Assembly: GCF_032854445.1 (NCBI RefSeq)
Contig: NW_027018389.1
Span: 1-32,193, forward strand
Source of the DNA: Liolophura sinensis
Taxonomy: Eukaryota > Mollusca > Polyplacophora > Chitonida > Chitonidae
Reading direction: 5' to 3'
DNA length: 32,193 nt
A program made the position numbers and the translations under genes. The notes beneath the pieces are model-generated. The model saw only the letters and a list, made by a program, of their open reading frames with translations. It made no database searches and had not been told where the DNA came from. This document shows, piece after piece, positions 11,031 to 23,644 of the stretch. Every line of letters starts with the position of its first letter. The first letter of the stretch is position 1.

Positions 11031-11542
11031 GCGTTGCTCTCCGACCAATACTTTTGGCTGTAGCCACAAATGAATAATCATTGATGTCAAGATCACGTGC
11101 CCAGCAACGGCTCTTACTCCATGGAAACCAAGGAAATTTGCAATTTTTCAACAGCTGGAGATGCCTGGCCCAATTGCGCATCTTTTGGCACCTTATTGAT
11201 GTGGGTCAGTGTTCAATTGTACTTTTTACAGCGGACTGTATCAAGTACCTTGTGTTTTTTTTATATACAAATGGTGTGGTTTTTCTACATGTAGATAAAG
11301 ACATTGAGTTTGTCTTCGACTTAGAAGTAAGACATTTGCTGGGTGAGTTAAATGGGCTTGGCCCAAAGATTTGACGTCGTCTGGGCTACCGAAGGGCACA
11401 TAACTTATAATGAAAAGTTGAATATAGTAATGACCAGTCGCGATTGTACATAGTTAATGTAGCCGATTTCAGTTAGAAAAAATACCAGGCAAAAATCCAA
11501 AAGCAGAAAAACTGTTCCAATGCTGCTGGTAAGAGGCTAATC
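10993..11542. repeat. Hybrid p/r monomer
   Basis: The start carries the rare ACTGCG marker (T11030) found otherwise only in the p-type copy at 9343. From the middle onward it lacks CTTTCTAC and TTAGGAG and instead has GACATTTG, GGCTTGG and AGAAAAAATACC like r-type copies. The switch lies between 11030 and about 11226. A crossover or conversion inside the monomer explains this and would have removed the rest of a p and the start of an r unit. Confidence 0.65.
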
Positions 11543-12092
11543 CGACGTATTTTTTGACGAGAAATCGAATGGTGCAAACCGCGTTGCTCTCCGACCAATA
11601 CTTTTGGCTGTAGCCACAAATGAATAATCATTGATGTCAAGATCACGTGCCCAGCAACGGCTCTTACTCCATGGAAACCAAGGAAATTTGCAATTTTTCA
11701 ACAGCTGGAGATGCCTGGCCCAGTTGCGCATCTTTTGGCACCTTATTGATGTGGGTCAGTGTTCAATTGTACTTTTTACAGCAGACTTGATCATGTACCT
11801 TGTGTTTTTTTTATATACAAATGGTGTGGTTTTTCTACATGTAGATAAAGACATTGAGTTTGTCTTCGACTTAGAAGTAAGACAACTGCTGGGTGAGTTA
11901 AATGGGCTTTGCCCAAAGATTTGACGTCGTCTGGGCTACCGAAGGGCACATAACTTATAATGAAAAGTTGAATATAGTAATGACCAGTCGCGATTGTACA
12001 TAGTTAATGTAGCCGATTTCAATTAGCAAAAAGACCAGGTAAAAATCCAAAAGTAGAAAAACTGTTCCAATGCTGCTGGTAAGAGGCTAATC

Positions 12093-15000
12093 CGACGTAT
12101 TTTTTGACGAGAAATCGAATGGTGCAAACCGCGTTGCTCTCCGACCAATACTTTTGGCTGTAGCCACAAATGAATAATCATTGATGTCAAGATCGCGTGC
12201 CCAGCAACGGCTCTTACTCCATGGAAACCAAGGAAATTTGCAATTTTTCAACAGCTGGGGATGCCTGGCCCAATTGCGCATCTTTTGGCACCTTATTGAT
12301 GTGGGTCAGTGTTCAATTGTCCTTTTTACAGCGGACTGTATCAAGTACCTTGTGTTTTTTTTATATACAAATGGTGTGGTTTTTCTACATGTAGATAAAG
12401 ACATTGAGTTTGTCTTCGACTTAGAAGTAAGACATTTGCTGGGTGAGTTAAATGGGCTTGGCCCAAAGATTTGACGTCGTCTGGGCTACCGAAGGGCACA
12501 TAACTTATAATGAAAAGTTGAATATACTAATGACCAGTCGCGATTGTACATAGTTAATGTAGCCGATTTCAATTAGAAAAAATACCAGGCAAAAATCCAA
12601 AAGTGGAAAAACTGTTCCAATGCTGCTGGTAAGAGGCTAATCCGACGTATTTTTTGACAAGAAATCGAATGGTGCAAACCGTGTTGCTTTCCGACCAATA
12701 CTTTTGGCTGTAGCCAAAAATGAATAATCATTGATGTCAAGATCACGTGCCCAGCAACGGCTCTTACTCCATGGAAACCAAGGAAATTTGCAATTTTTCA
12801 ACAGCTGGAGATGCCTGGCCCAATTGCGCATCTTTTGGCACCTTATTGATGTGGGTCAGTGTTAAATTGTACTTTTTACAGCGGACTGTATCAAGTACCT
12901 TGTGTTTTTTTTATATACAAATGGTGTGGTTTTTCTACATGTAGATAAAGACATTGAGTTTGTCTTCGACTTAGAAGTAAGACATTTGCTGGGTGAGTTA
13001 AATGGGCTTGGCCCAAAGATTTGACGTCGTCTGGGCTACCGAAGGGCACATAACTTATAATGAAAAGTTGAATATACTAATGACCAGTCGCGATTGTACA
13101 TAGTTAATGTAGCAGATTTCAATTAGAAAAAAGACCAGGCAAAAATCCAAAAGTGGAAAAACTGTTCCAATGCTGCTGGTAAGAGGCTAATCCGACGTAT
13201 TTTTTGACGAGAAATCGAATGGTGCAAACCGCGTTGCTCTCCGACCAATACTTTTGGCTGTAGCCACAAATGAATAATCATTGATGTCAAGATCACGTGC
13301 CCAGCAACGGCTCTTACTCCATGGAAACCAAGGAAATTTGCAATTTTTCAACAGCTGGAGATGCCTGGCCCAACTGCGCATCTTTTGGCACCTTATTGAT
13401 GTGGGTCAGTGTTAAATTGTACTTTTTACAGCGGACTGTATCAAGTACCTTGTGTTTTTTTTATATACAAATGGTGTGGTTTTTCTACATGTAGATAAAG
13501 ACATTGAGTTTGTCTTCGACTTAGAAGTAAGACATTTGCTGGGTGAGTTAAATGGGCTTGGCCCAAAGATTTGACGTCGTCTGGGCTACCGAAGGGCACA
13601 TAACTTATAATGAAAAGTTGAATATAGTAATGACCAGTCGCGATTGTACATAGTTAATGTAGCCGATTTCAATTAGAAAAAATACCAGGCAAAAATCCAA
13701 AAGTGGAAAAACTGTTCCAATGCTGCTGGTAAGAGGCTAATCCGACGTATTTTTTGACGAGAAATCGAATGGTGCAAACCGCGTTGCTCTCCGACCAATA
13801 CTTTTGGCTGTAGCCACAAATGAATAATCATTGATGTCAAGATCACGTGCCCAGCAACGGCTCTTACTCCATGGAAACCAAGGAAATTTGCAATTTTTCA
13901 ACAGCTGGAGATGCCTGGCCCAATTGCGCATCTTTTGGCACATTATTGATGTGGGTCAGTGTTCAATTGTACTTTTTACAGCGGACTGTATCAAGTACCT
14001 TGTGTTTTTTTTATATACAAATGGTGTGGTTTTTCTACATGTAGATAAAGACATTGAGTTTGTCTTCGACTTAGAAGTAAGACACCTGCTGGGTGAGTTA
14101 AATGGGCTTGGCCCAAAGATTTGACGTCGTCTGGGCTACCGAAGGGCACATAACTTATAATGAAAAGTTGAATATAGTAATGACCAGTCGCGATTGTACA
14201 TAGTTAATGTAGCCGATTTCAATTAGCAAAAAGACCAGGTAAAAATCCAAAAGTAGAAAAACTGTTCCAATGCTGCTGGTAAGAGGCTAATCCGACGTAT
14301 TTTTTGACGAGAAATCGAATGGTGCAAACCGCGTTGCTCTCCGACCAATACTTTTGGCTGTAGCCACAAATGAATAATCATTGATGTCAAGATCGCGTGC
14401 CCAGCAACGGCTCTTACTCCATGGAAACCAAGGAAATTTGCAATTTTTCAACAGCTGGAGATGCCTGGCCCAATTGCGCATCTTTTGGCACCTTATTGAT
14501 GTGGGTCAGTGTTCAATTGTACTTTTTACAGCGGACTGTATCAAGTACCTTGTGTTTTTTTTATATACAAATGGTGTGGTTTTTCTACATGTAGATAAAG
14601 ACATTGAGTTTGTCTTCGACTTAGAAGTAAGACATTTGCTGGGTGAGTTAAATGGGCTTGGCCCAAAGATTTGACGTCGTCTGGGCTACCGAAGGGCACA
14701 TAACTTATAATGAAAAGTTGAATATAGTAATGACCAGTCGCCATTGTACATAGTTAATGTAGCCGATTTCAATTAGAAAAAATACCAGGCAAAAATCCAA
14801 AAGTGGAAAAACTGTTCCAATGCTGCTGGTAAGAGGCTAATCCGACGTATTTTTTGACGAGAAATCGAATGGTGCAAACCGCGTTGCTCTCCGACCAATA
14901 CTTTTGGCTGTAGCCACAAATGAATAATCATTGATGTCAAGATCACGTGCCCAGCAACGGCTCTTACTCCATGGAAACCAAGGAAATTTGCAATTTTTCA

Positions 15001-16492
15001 ACAGCTGGAGATGCCTGGCCCAATTGCGCATCTTTTGGCACCTTATTGATGTGGGTCAGTGTTCAATTGTACTTTTTACAGCGGACTGTATCAAGTACCT
15101 TGTGTTTTTTTTATATACAAATGGTGTGGTTTTTCTACATGTAGATAAAGACATTGAGTTTGTCTTCGACTTAGAAGTAAGACATTTGCTGGGTGAGTTA
15201 AATGGGCTTGGCCCAAAGATTTGACGTCGTCTGGGCTACCGAAGGGCGCATAACTTATAATGAAAAGTTGAATATAGTAATGACCAGTCGCGATTGTACA
15301 TAGTTAATGTAGCCGATTTCAATTAGAAAAAATACCAGGCAAAAATCCAAAAGTGGAAAAACTGTTCCAATGCTGCTGGTAAGAGGCTAATCCGACGTAT
15401 TTTTTGACGAGAAATCGAATGGTGCAAACCGCGTTGCTCTCCGACCAATACTTTTGGCTGTAGCCACAAATGAATAATCATTGATGTCAAGATCACGTGC
15501 CCAGCAACGGCTCTTACTCCATGGAAACCAAGGAAATTTGCAATTTTTCAACAGCTGGAGATGCCTGGCCCAATTGCGCATCTTTTGGCGCCTTATTGAT
15601 GTGGGTCAGTGTTCAATTGTACTTTTTACAGCGGACTGTATTAAGTACCTTGTTTTTTTTTTATATACAAATGGTGTGGTTTTTCTACATGTAGATAAAG
15701 ACATTGAGTTTGTCTTCGACTTAGAAGTAAGACATTTGCTGGGTGAGTTAAATGGGCTTGGCCCAAAGATTTGACGTCGTCTGGGCTACCGAAGGGCACA
15801 TAACTTATAATGAAAAGTTGAATATACTAATGACCAGTCGCGATTGTACATAGTTAATGTAGCCGATTTCAATTAGAAAAAATACCAGGCAAAAATCCAA
15901 AAGTGGAAAAACTGTTCCAATGCTGCTGGTAAGAGGCTAATCCGACGTATTTTTTGACGAGAAATCGAATGGTGCAAACCGCGTTGCTCTCCGACCAATA
16001 CTTTTGGCTGTAGCCACAAATGAATAATCATTGATGTCAAGCTCACGCGCCCAGCAACGGCTCTTACTCCATGGAAACCAAGGAAATTTGCAATTTTTCA
16101 ACAGCTGGAGATGCCTGGCCCAATTGCGCATCTTTTGGCGCCTTATTGATGTGGGTCAGTGTTAAATTGTACTTTTTACAGCGGACTGTATCAAGTACCT
16201 TGTGTTTTTTTTATATACAAATGGTGTGGTTTTTCTACATGTAGATAAAGACATTGAGTTTGTCTTCGACTTAGAAGTAAGACAACTGCTGGGTGAGTTA
16301 AATGGGCTTGGCCCAAAGATTTGACGTCGTCTGGGCTACCGAAGGGCACATAACTTATAATGAAAAGTTGAATATAGTAATGACCAGTCGCGATTGTACA
16401 TAGTTAATGTAGCCGATTTCAATTAGCAAAAAGACCAGGTAAAAATCCAAAAGTAGAAAAACTGTTCCAATGCTGCTGGTAAGAGGCTAATC
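12093..16492. repeat. Transitional monomers between the two higher-order regions
   Basis: Eight monomers in no repeated order. The copy at 12093 has g-type markers (GATCGCG, CTGGGG, ATACTAATG). Those at 12643 and 13193 carry GTTAAATTG like type h, so the g-h order of the right-hand region already occurs here. The copy at 15943 has f-type markers (GCTCACG, GGCGCC, GTTAAATTG), and the copy at 15393 shares GGCGCC. The copy at 12643 is the most diverged: GACAAG, ACCGTG, GCTTTCC, GCCAAAA and AGCAGATT are private or nearly so. No gene or non-satellite sequence is present. Confidence 0.75.
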
Positions 16493-19400
16493 CGACGTAT
16501 TTTTTGACGAGAAATCGAATGGTGCAAACCGCGTTGCTCTCCGACCAATACTTTTGGCTGTAGCCACAAATGAATAATCATTGATGTCAAGATCACGTGC
16601 CCAGCAACGGCTCTTACTCCATGGAAACCAAGGAAATTTGCAATTTTTCAACAGCTGGAGATGCCTGGCCCAATTGCGCATCTTTTGGCACCTTATTGAT
16701 GTGGGTCAGTGTTCAATTGTACTTTTTACAGCGGACTGTATCAAGTACCTTGTGTTTTTTTTATATACAAATGGTGTGGTTTTTCTACATGTAGATAAAG
16801 ACATTGAGTTTGTCTTCGACTTAGAAGTAAGACATTTGCTGGGTGAGTTAAATGGGCTTGGCCCAAAGATTTGACGTCGTCTGGGCTACCGAAGGGCACA
16901 TAACTTATAATGAAAAGTTGAATATAGTAATGACCAGTCGCCATTGTACATAGTTAATGTAGCCGATTTCAATTAGAAAAAAATACCAGGCAAAAATCCA
17001 AAAGTAGAAAAACTGTTCCAATGCTGCTGGTAAGAGGCTAATCCGACGTATTCTTTGACGAGAAATCGAATGGTGCAAACCGCGTTGCTCTCCGACCAAT
17101 ACTTTTGGCTGTAGCCACAAATGAATAATCATTGATGTCAAGATCACGTGCCCAGCAACGGCTCTTACTCCATGGAAACCAAGGAAATTTGCAATTTTTC
17201 AACAGCTGGAGATGCCTGGCCCAATTGCGCATCTTTTGGCACCTTATTGATGTGGGTCAGTGTTCAATTGTACTTTTTACAGCGGACTGTATCAAGTACC
17301 TTGTGTTTTTTTTATATACAAATGGTGTGGTTTTTCTACATGTAGATAAAGACATTGAGTTTGTCTTCGACTTAGAAGTAAGACATTTGCTGGGTGAGTT
17401 AAATGGGCTTGGCCCAAAGATTTGACGTCGTCTGGGCTACCGAAGGGCACATAACTTATAATGAAAAGTTGAATATAGTAAAGACCAGTCGCCATTGTAC
17501 ATAGTTAATGTAGCCGATTTCAATTAGAAAAAATACCAGGCAAAAATCCAAAAGTGGAAAAACTGTTCCAATGCTGGTGGTAAGAGGCTAATCCGACGTA
17601 TTCTTTGACGAGAAATCGAATGGTGCAAACCGCGTTGCTCTCCGACCAATACTTTTGGCTGTAGCCACAAATGAATAATCATTGATGTCAAGATCACGTG
17701 CCCAGCAACGGCTCTTACTCCATGGAAACCAAGGAAATTTGCAATTTTTCAACAGCTGGAGATGCCTGGCCCAATTGCGCATCTTTTGGCACCTTATTGA
17801 TGTGGGTCAGTGTTCAATTGTACTTTTTACAGAGGACTGTATCAAGTACCTTGTGTTTTTTTTATATACAAATGGTGTGGTTTTTCTACATGTAGATAAA
17901 GACATTGAGTTTGTCTTCGACTTAGAAGTAAGACAACTGCTGGGTGAGTTAAATGGGCTTTGCCCAAAGATTTGACGTCGTCTGGGCTACCGAAGGCCAC
18001 ATAACTTATAATGAAAAGTTGAATATAGATATGACCAGTCGCGATTGTACATAGTTAATGTAGCCGATTTAAATTCGCAAAAAGACCAGGCAAAAATCCA
18101 AAAGTAGAAAAACTGTTCCAATGCTGCTGGTAAGAGGCTAATCCGACGTATTTTTTGACGAGAAATCGAATGGTGCAAACCGCGTTGCTCTCCGACCAAT
18201 AATTTTGGCTGTAGCCACAAATGAATAATCATTGATGTCAAGATCACGTGCCCAGCAACGGCTCTTACTCCATGGAAACCAAGGAAATTTGCAATTTTTC
18301 AACAGCTGGAGATGCCTGGCCCAATTGCGCATCTTTTGGCACCTTATTGATGTGGGTCAGTGTTTAATTGTACTTTTTACAGCGGACTGTATCAAGTACC
18401 TTGTGTTTTTTTTATATACAAATGGTGTGGTTTTTCTACATGTAGATAAAGACATTGAGTTTGTCTTCGACTTAGAAGTAAGACAACTGCTGGGTGAGTT
18501 AAATGGGCTTGGCCCAAAGATTTGACGTCGTCTGGGCTACCGAAGGGCACATAACTTATAATGAAAAGTTGAATATAGTAATGACCAGTCGCGATTGTAC
18601 ATAGTTAATGTAGCCGATTTAAATTCGCAAAAAGACCAGGCAAAAATCCAAAAGTAGAAAAACTGTTCCAATGCTGCTGGTAAGAGGCTAATCCGACGTA
18701 TTTTTTGACGAGAAATCGAATGGTGCAAACCGCGTTGCTCTCCGACCAATACTTTTGGCTGTAGCCACAAATGAATAATCATTGATGTCAAGATCACGTG
18801 CCCACCAGCGGCTCTTACTCCATGGAAACCAAGGAAATTTGCAATTTTTCAACAGCTGGGGATGCCTGGCCCAATTGCGCATCTTTTGGCACCTTATTGA
18901 TGTGGGTCAGTGTTCAATTGTACTTTTTACAGCGGACTGTATCAAGTACCTTGTGTTTTTTTTATATACAAATGGTGTGGTTTTTCTACATGTAGATAAA
19001 GACATTGAGTTTGTCTTCGACTTAGAAGTAAGACATTTGCTGGGTGAGTTAAATGGGCTTGGCCCAAAGATTTGACGTCGTCTGCGCTACCGAAGGGCAC
19101 ATTACTTATAATGAAAAGTTGAATATACTAATGACCAGTCGCGATTGTACATAGTTAATGTAGCCGATTTCAATTAGAAAAAAGACCAGGCAAAAATCCA
19201 AAAGTGGAAAAACTGTTCCAATGCTGCTGGTAAGAGGCTAATCCGACGTATTTTTTGACGAGAAATCGAATGGTGCAAACCGCGTTGCTCTCCGACCAAT
19301 ACTTTTGGCTGTAGCCACAAATGAATAATCATTGATGTCAAGCTCACGTGCCCAGCAACGGCTCTTACTCCATGGAAACCAAGGAAATTTGCAATTTTTC

Positions 19401-21443
19401 AACAGCTGGAGATGCCTGGCCCAATTGCGCATCTTTTGGCGCCTTATTGATGTGGGTCAGTGTTAAATTGTACTTTTTACAGCGGACTGTATCAAGTACC
19501 TTGTGTTTTTTTTATATACAAATGGTGTGGTTTTTCTACATGTAGATAAAGACATTGAGTTTGTCTTCGACTTAGAAGTAAGACAACTGCTGGGTGAGTT
19601 AAATGGGCTTTGCCCAAAGATTTGACGTCGTCTGGGCTACCGAAGGGCACATAACTTATAATGAAAAGTTGAATATAGTAATGACCAGTCGCGATTGTAC
19701 ATAGTTAATGTAGCCGATTTCAATTAGCAAAAAGACCAGGTAAAAATCCAAAAGTAGAAAAACTGTTCCAATGCTGCTGGTAAGAGGCTAATCCGACGTA
19801 TTTTTTGACGAGAAATCGAATGGTGCAAACCGCGTTGCTCTCCGACCAATACTTTTGGCTGTAGCCACAAATGAATAATCATTGATGTCAAGATCGCGTG
19901 CCCAGCAACGGCTCTTACTCCATGGAAACCAAGGAAATTTGCAATTTTTCAACAGCTGGGGATGCCTGGCCCAATTGCGCATCTTTTGGCACCTTACTGA
20001 TGTGGGTCAGTGTTCAATTGTACTTTTTACAGCGGACTGTATCAAGTACCTTGTGTTTTTTTTATATACAAATGGTGTGGTTTTTCTACATGTAGATAAA
20101 GACATTGAGTTTGTCTTCGACTTAGAAGTAAGACATTTGCTGGGTGAGTTAAATGGGCTTGGCCCAAAGATTTGACGTCGTCTGGGCTACCGAAGGGCAC
20201 ATAACTTATAATGAAAAGTTGAATATACTAATGACCAGTCGCGATTGTACATAGTTAATGTAGCCGATTTCAATTAGAAAAAATACCAGGCAAAAATCCA
20301 AAAGTGGAAAAACTGTTCCAATGCTGCTGGTAAGAGGCTAATCCGACGTATTTTTTGACGAGAAATCGAATGGTGCAAACCGCGTTGCTCTCCGACCAAT
20401 ACTTTTGGCTGTAGCCACAAATGAATAATCATTGATGTCAAGATCACGTGCCCAGCAACGGCTCTTACTCCATGGAAACCAAGGAAATTTGCAATTTTTC
20501 AACAGCTGGAGATGCCTGGCCCAATTGCGCATCTTTTGGCACCTTATTGATGTGGGTCAGTGTTAAATTGTACTTTTTACAGCGGACTGTATCAAGTACC
20601 TTGTGTTTTTTTTATATACAAATGGTGTGGTTTTTCTACATGTAGATAAAGACATTGAGTTTGTCTTCGACTTAGAAGTAAGACATTTGCTGGGTGAGTT
20701 AAATGGGCTTGGCCCAAAGATTTGACGTCGTCTGGGCTACCGAAGGGCACATAACTTATAATGAAAAATTGAATATAGTAATGACCAGTCGCGATTGTAC
20801 ATAGTTAATGTAGCCGATTTCAATTAGAAAAAATACCAGGCAAAAATCCAAAAGTGGAAAAACTGTTCCAATGCTGCTGGTAAGAGACTAATCCGACGTA
20901 TTTTTTGACGAGAAATCGAATGGTGCAAACCGCGTTGCTCTCCGACCAATACTTTTGGCTGTAGCCACAAATGAATAATTATTGATGTCAAGATCACGTG
21001 CCCAGCAACGGCTCTTACTCCATGGAAACCAAGGAAATTTGCAATTTTTCAACAGCTGGAGATGCCTGGCCCAATTGCGCATCTTTTGGCACCTTATTGA
21101 TGTGGGTCAGTGTTCAATTGTACTTTTTACAGCGGACTGTATCAAGTACCTTGTGTTTTTTTTATATACAAATGGTGTGGTTTTTCTACATGTAGATAAA
21201 GACATTGAGTTTGTCTTCGACTTAGAAGTAAGACATTTGCTGGGTGAGTTAAATGGGCTTGGCCCAAAGATTTGACGTCGTCTGGGCTACCGAAGGGCAC
21301 ATAACTTATAATGAAAAGTTGAATATAGTAATGACCAGTCGCGATTGTACATAGTTAATGTAGCCGATTTCAATTAGCAAAAAGACCAGGTAAAAATCCA
21401 AAAGTAGAAAAACTGTTCCAATGCTGCTGGTAAGAGGCTAATC
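16493..21443. repeat. Nine-monomer higher-order repeat, intact unit (a-i)
   Basis: Nine distinguishable monomers in order, 4,951 bp. a (16493): seven-A run AGAAAAAAATACC with CGCCATT. b (17044): TTCTTTGACG, GTAAAGACC, GCTGGTGG. c (17594): TTCTTTGACG, CAGAGGACTG, ATTCGC. d (18144): GTTTAATTG, ATTCGC. e (18694): CACCAGCGG, CTGGGG, CTGCGCTACC. f (19244): GCTCACG, GGCGCC, GTTAAATTG. g (19794): GATCGCG, CTTACTGATG, ATACTAATG. h (20344): GTTAAATTG, GAAAAATTG, AGAGACTA. i (20894): AATAATTATTG. The a-b-c markers recur at 21444, offset 4,951. The single extra A in monomer a makes the unit 4,951 rather than 4,950 bp. Confidence 0.82.
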
Positions 21444-21744
21444 CGACGTATTTTTTGACGAGAAATCGAATGGTGCAAACCGCGTTGCTCTCCGACCAAT
21501 ACTTTTGGCTGTAGCCACAAATGAATAATCATTGATGTCAAGATCACGTGCCCAGCAACGGCTCTTACTCCATGGAAACCAAGGAAATTTGCAATTTTTC
21601 AACAGCTGGAGATGCCTGGCCCAATTGCGCATCTTTTGGCACCTTATTGATGTGGGTCAGTGTTCAATTGTACTTTTTACAGCGGACTGTATCAAGTACC
21701 TTGTGTTTTTTTTATATACAAATGGTGTGGTTTTTCTACATGTA
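17211..21744. repeat. 4.5-kb segment, first copy
   Basis: Eight monomers' worth of sequence matching 27660-32193. The only differences I found by eye are the adjacent bases 18029-18030 (AT here, TA in the second copy). All rare markers are shared, including AATAATTTTGG in d, CACCAGCGG and CATTACTT in e, CTTACTGATG in g, GAAAAATTG in h and AATAATTATTG in i. The base just left differs (A17210 against G27659). Confidence 0.85.
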
Positions 21745-22256
21745 GATAAAGACATTGAGTTTGTCTTCGACTTAGAAGTAAGACATTTGCTGGGTGAGTT
21801 AAAGGGGCTTGGCCCAAAGATTTGACGTCGTCTGGGCTACCGAAGGGCACATAACTTATAATGAAAAGTTGAATATAGTAATGACCAGTCGCCATTGCAC
21901 ATAGTTAATGTAGCCGATTTCAATTAGAAAAAAATACCAGGCAAAAATCCAAAAGTAGAAAAACTGTTCCAATGCTGCTGGTAAGAGGCTAATCCGACGT
22001 ATTCTTTGACGAGAAATCGAATGGTGCAAACCGCGTTGCTCTCCGACCAATACTTTTGGCTGTAGCCACAAATGAATAATCATTGATGTCAAGATCACGT
22101 GCCCAGCAACGGCTCTTACTCCATGGAAACCAAGGAAATTTGCAATTTTTCAACAGCTGGAGATGCCTGGCCCAATTGCGCATCTTTTGGCACCTTATTG
22201 ATGTGGGTCAGTGTTCAATTGTACTTTTTACAGCGGACTGTATCAAGTACCTTGTT

Positions 22257-23356
22257 TTTTTTTTATATACAAATGGTGTGGTTTTTCTACATGTAGATAA
22301 AGACATTGAGTTTGTCTTCGACTTAGAAGTAAGACATTTGCTGGGTGAGTTAAATGGGCTTGGCCCAAAGATTTGACGTCGTCTGGGCTACCGAAGGGCA
22401 CATAACTTATAATGAAAAGTTGAATATAGTAAAGACCAGTCGCGATTGTACATAGTTAATGTAGCCGATTTCAATTAGAAAAAATACCAGGCAAAAATCC
22501 AAAAGTGGAAAAACTGTTCCAATGCTGGTGGTAAGAGGCTAATCCGACGTATTCTTTGACGAGAAATCGAATGGTGCAAACCGCGTTGCTCTCCGACCAA
22601 TACTTTTGGCTGTAGCCACAAATGAATAATCATTGATGTCAAGATCACGTGCCCAGCAACGGCTCTTACTCCATGGAAACCAAGGAAATTTGCAATTTTT
22701 CAACAGCTGGAGATGCCTGGCCCAATTGCGCATCTTTTGGCACCTTATTGATGTGGGTCAGTGTTCAATTGTACTTTTTACAGAGGACTGTATCAAGTAC
22801 CTTGTGTTTTTTTTATATACAAATGGTGTGGTTTTTCTACATGTAGATAAAGACATTGAGTTTGTCTTCGACTTAGAAGTAAGACAACTGCTGGGTGAGT
22901 TAAATGGGCTTGGCCCAAAGATTTGACGTCGTCTGGGCTACCGAAGGGCACATAACTTATAATGAAAAGTTGAATATAGTAATGACCAGTCGCGATTGTA
23001 CATAGTTAATGTATCCGATTTCAATTCGCAAAAAGACCAGGCAAAAATCCAAAAGTAGAAAAACTGTTCCAATGCTGCTGGTAAGAGGCTAATCCGACGT
23101 ATTTTTTGACGAGAAATCGAATGGTGCAAACCGCGTTGCTCTCCGACCAATACTTTTGGCTGTAGCCACAAATGAATAATCATTGATGTCAAGATCACGT
23201 GCCCAGCAACGGCTCTTACTCCATGGAAACCAAGGAAATTTGCAATTTTTCAACAGCTGGAGATGCCTGGCCCAATTGCGCATCTTTTGGCACCTTATTG
23301 ATGTGGGTCAGTGTTCAATTGTACTTTTTACAGCGGACTGTATCAAGTACCTTGTG
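22257..23356. repeat. 1,100-bp two-monomer duplication, left copy
   Basis: No difference was noticed between 22257-23314 and 23357-24414 (offset 1,100). Shared rare markers are GTAAAGACC with CGCGATT, GCTGGTGG, TTCTTTGACG, CAGAGGACTG, GTATCCG and TTCAATTCGC. GTATCCG occurs nowhere else in the window. The match is bounded on the left by T/G at 22256/23356 and on the right by C/T at 23315/24415. Confidence 0.8.
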
Positions 23357-23644
23357 TTTTTTTTATATACAAATGGTGTGGTTTTTCTACATGTAGATAA
23401 AGACATTGAGTTTGTCTTCGACTTAGAAGTAAGACATTTGCTGGGTGAGTTAAATGGGCTTGGCCCAAAGATTTGACGTCGTCTGGGCTACCGAAGGGCA
23501 CATAACTTATAATGAAAAGTTGAATATAGTAAAGACCAGTCGCGATTGTACATAGTTAATGTAGCCGATTTCAATTAGAAAAAATACCAGGCAAAAATCC
23601 AAAAGTGGAAAAACTGTTCCAATGCTGGTGGTAAGAGGCTAATC
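23095..23644. repeat. Hybrid monomer created by the 1,100-bp duplication
   Basis: It begins with six T after CGACGTA, as a d monomer following c should, but has GTTCAATTG instead of d's GTTTAATTG. It ends with b markers (GTAAAGACC, GCTGGTGG) and is followed by a second c monomer. It is therefore a d-position/b fusion with the switch in the first 220 bases, and marks the duplication junction. Confidence 0.65.

Larger units (their letters stand above)
3842..12092. repeat. Three-monomer higher-order pattern (q-p-r)
   Basis: Three marker sets recur in order. Type q has CAGTTGCGC plus GCAGACTTGATCATG (starts 3842, 5492, 6042, 8793, 10443, 11543). Type p has CTTTCTAC plus TTAGGAG (4392, 7693, 9343; also 1099). 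Type r has GACATTTG plus AGAAAAAATACC (4942, 6592, 8243, 9893). The order q-p-r-q is seen at 3842-6041, and p-r-q at 7693-9342 and 9343-10992. The copy at 10993 is a p/r hybrid followed again by q. One extra q (6042) and a plain copy (7143) interrupt the rhythm. This is a partly regular 1,650-bp higher-order repeat. Confidence 0.75.
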
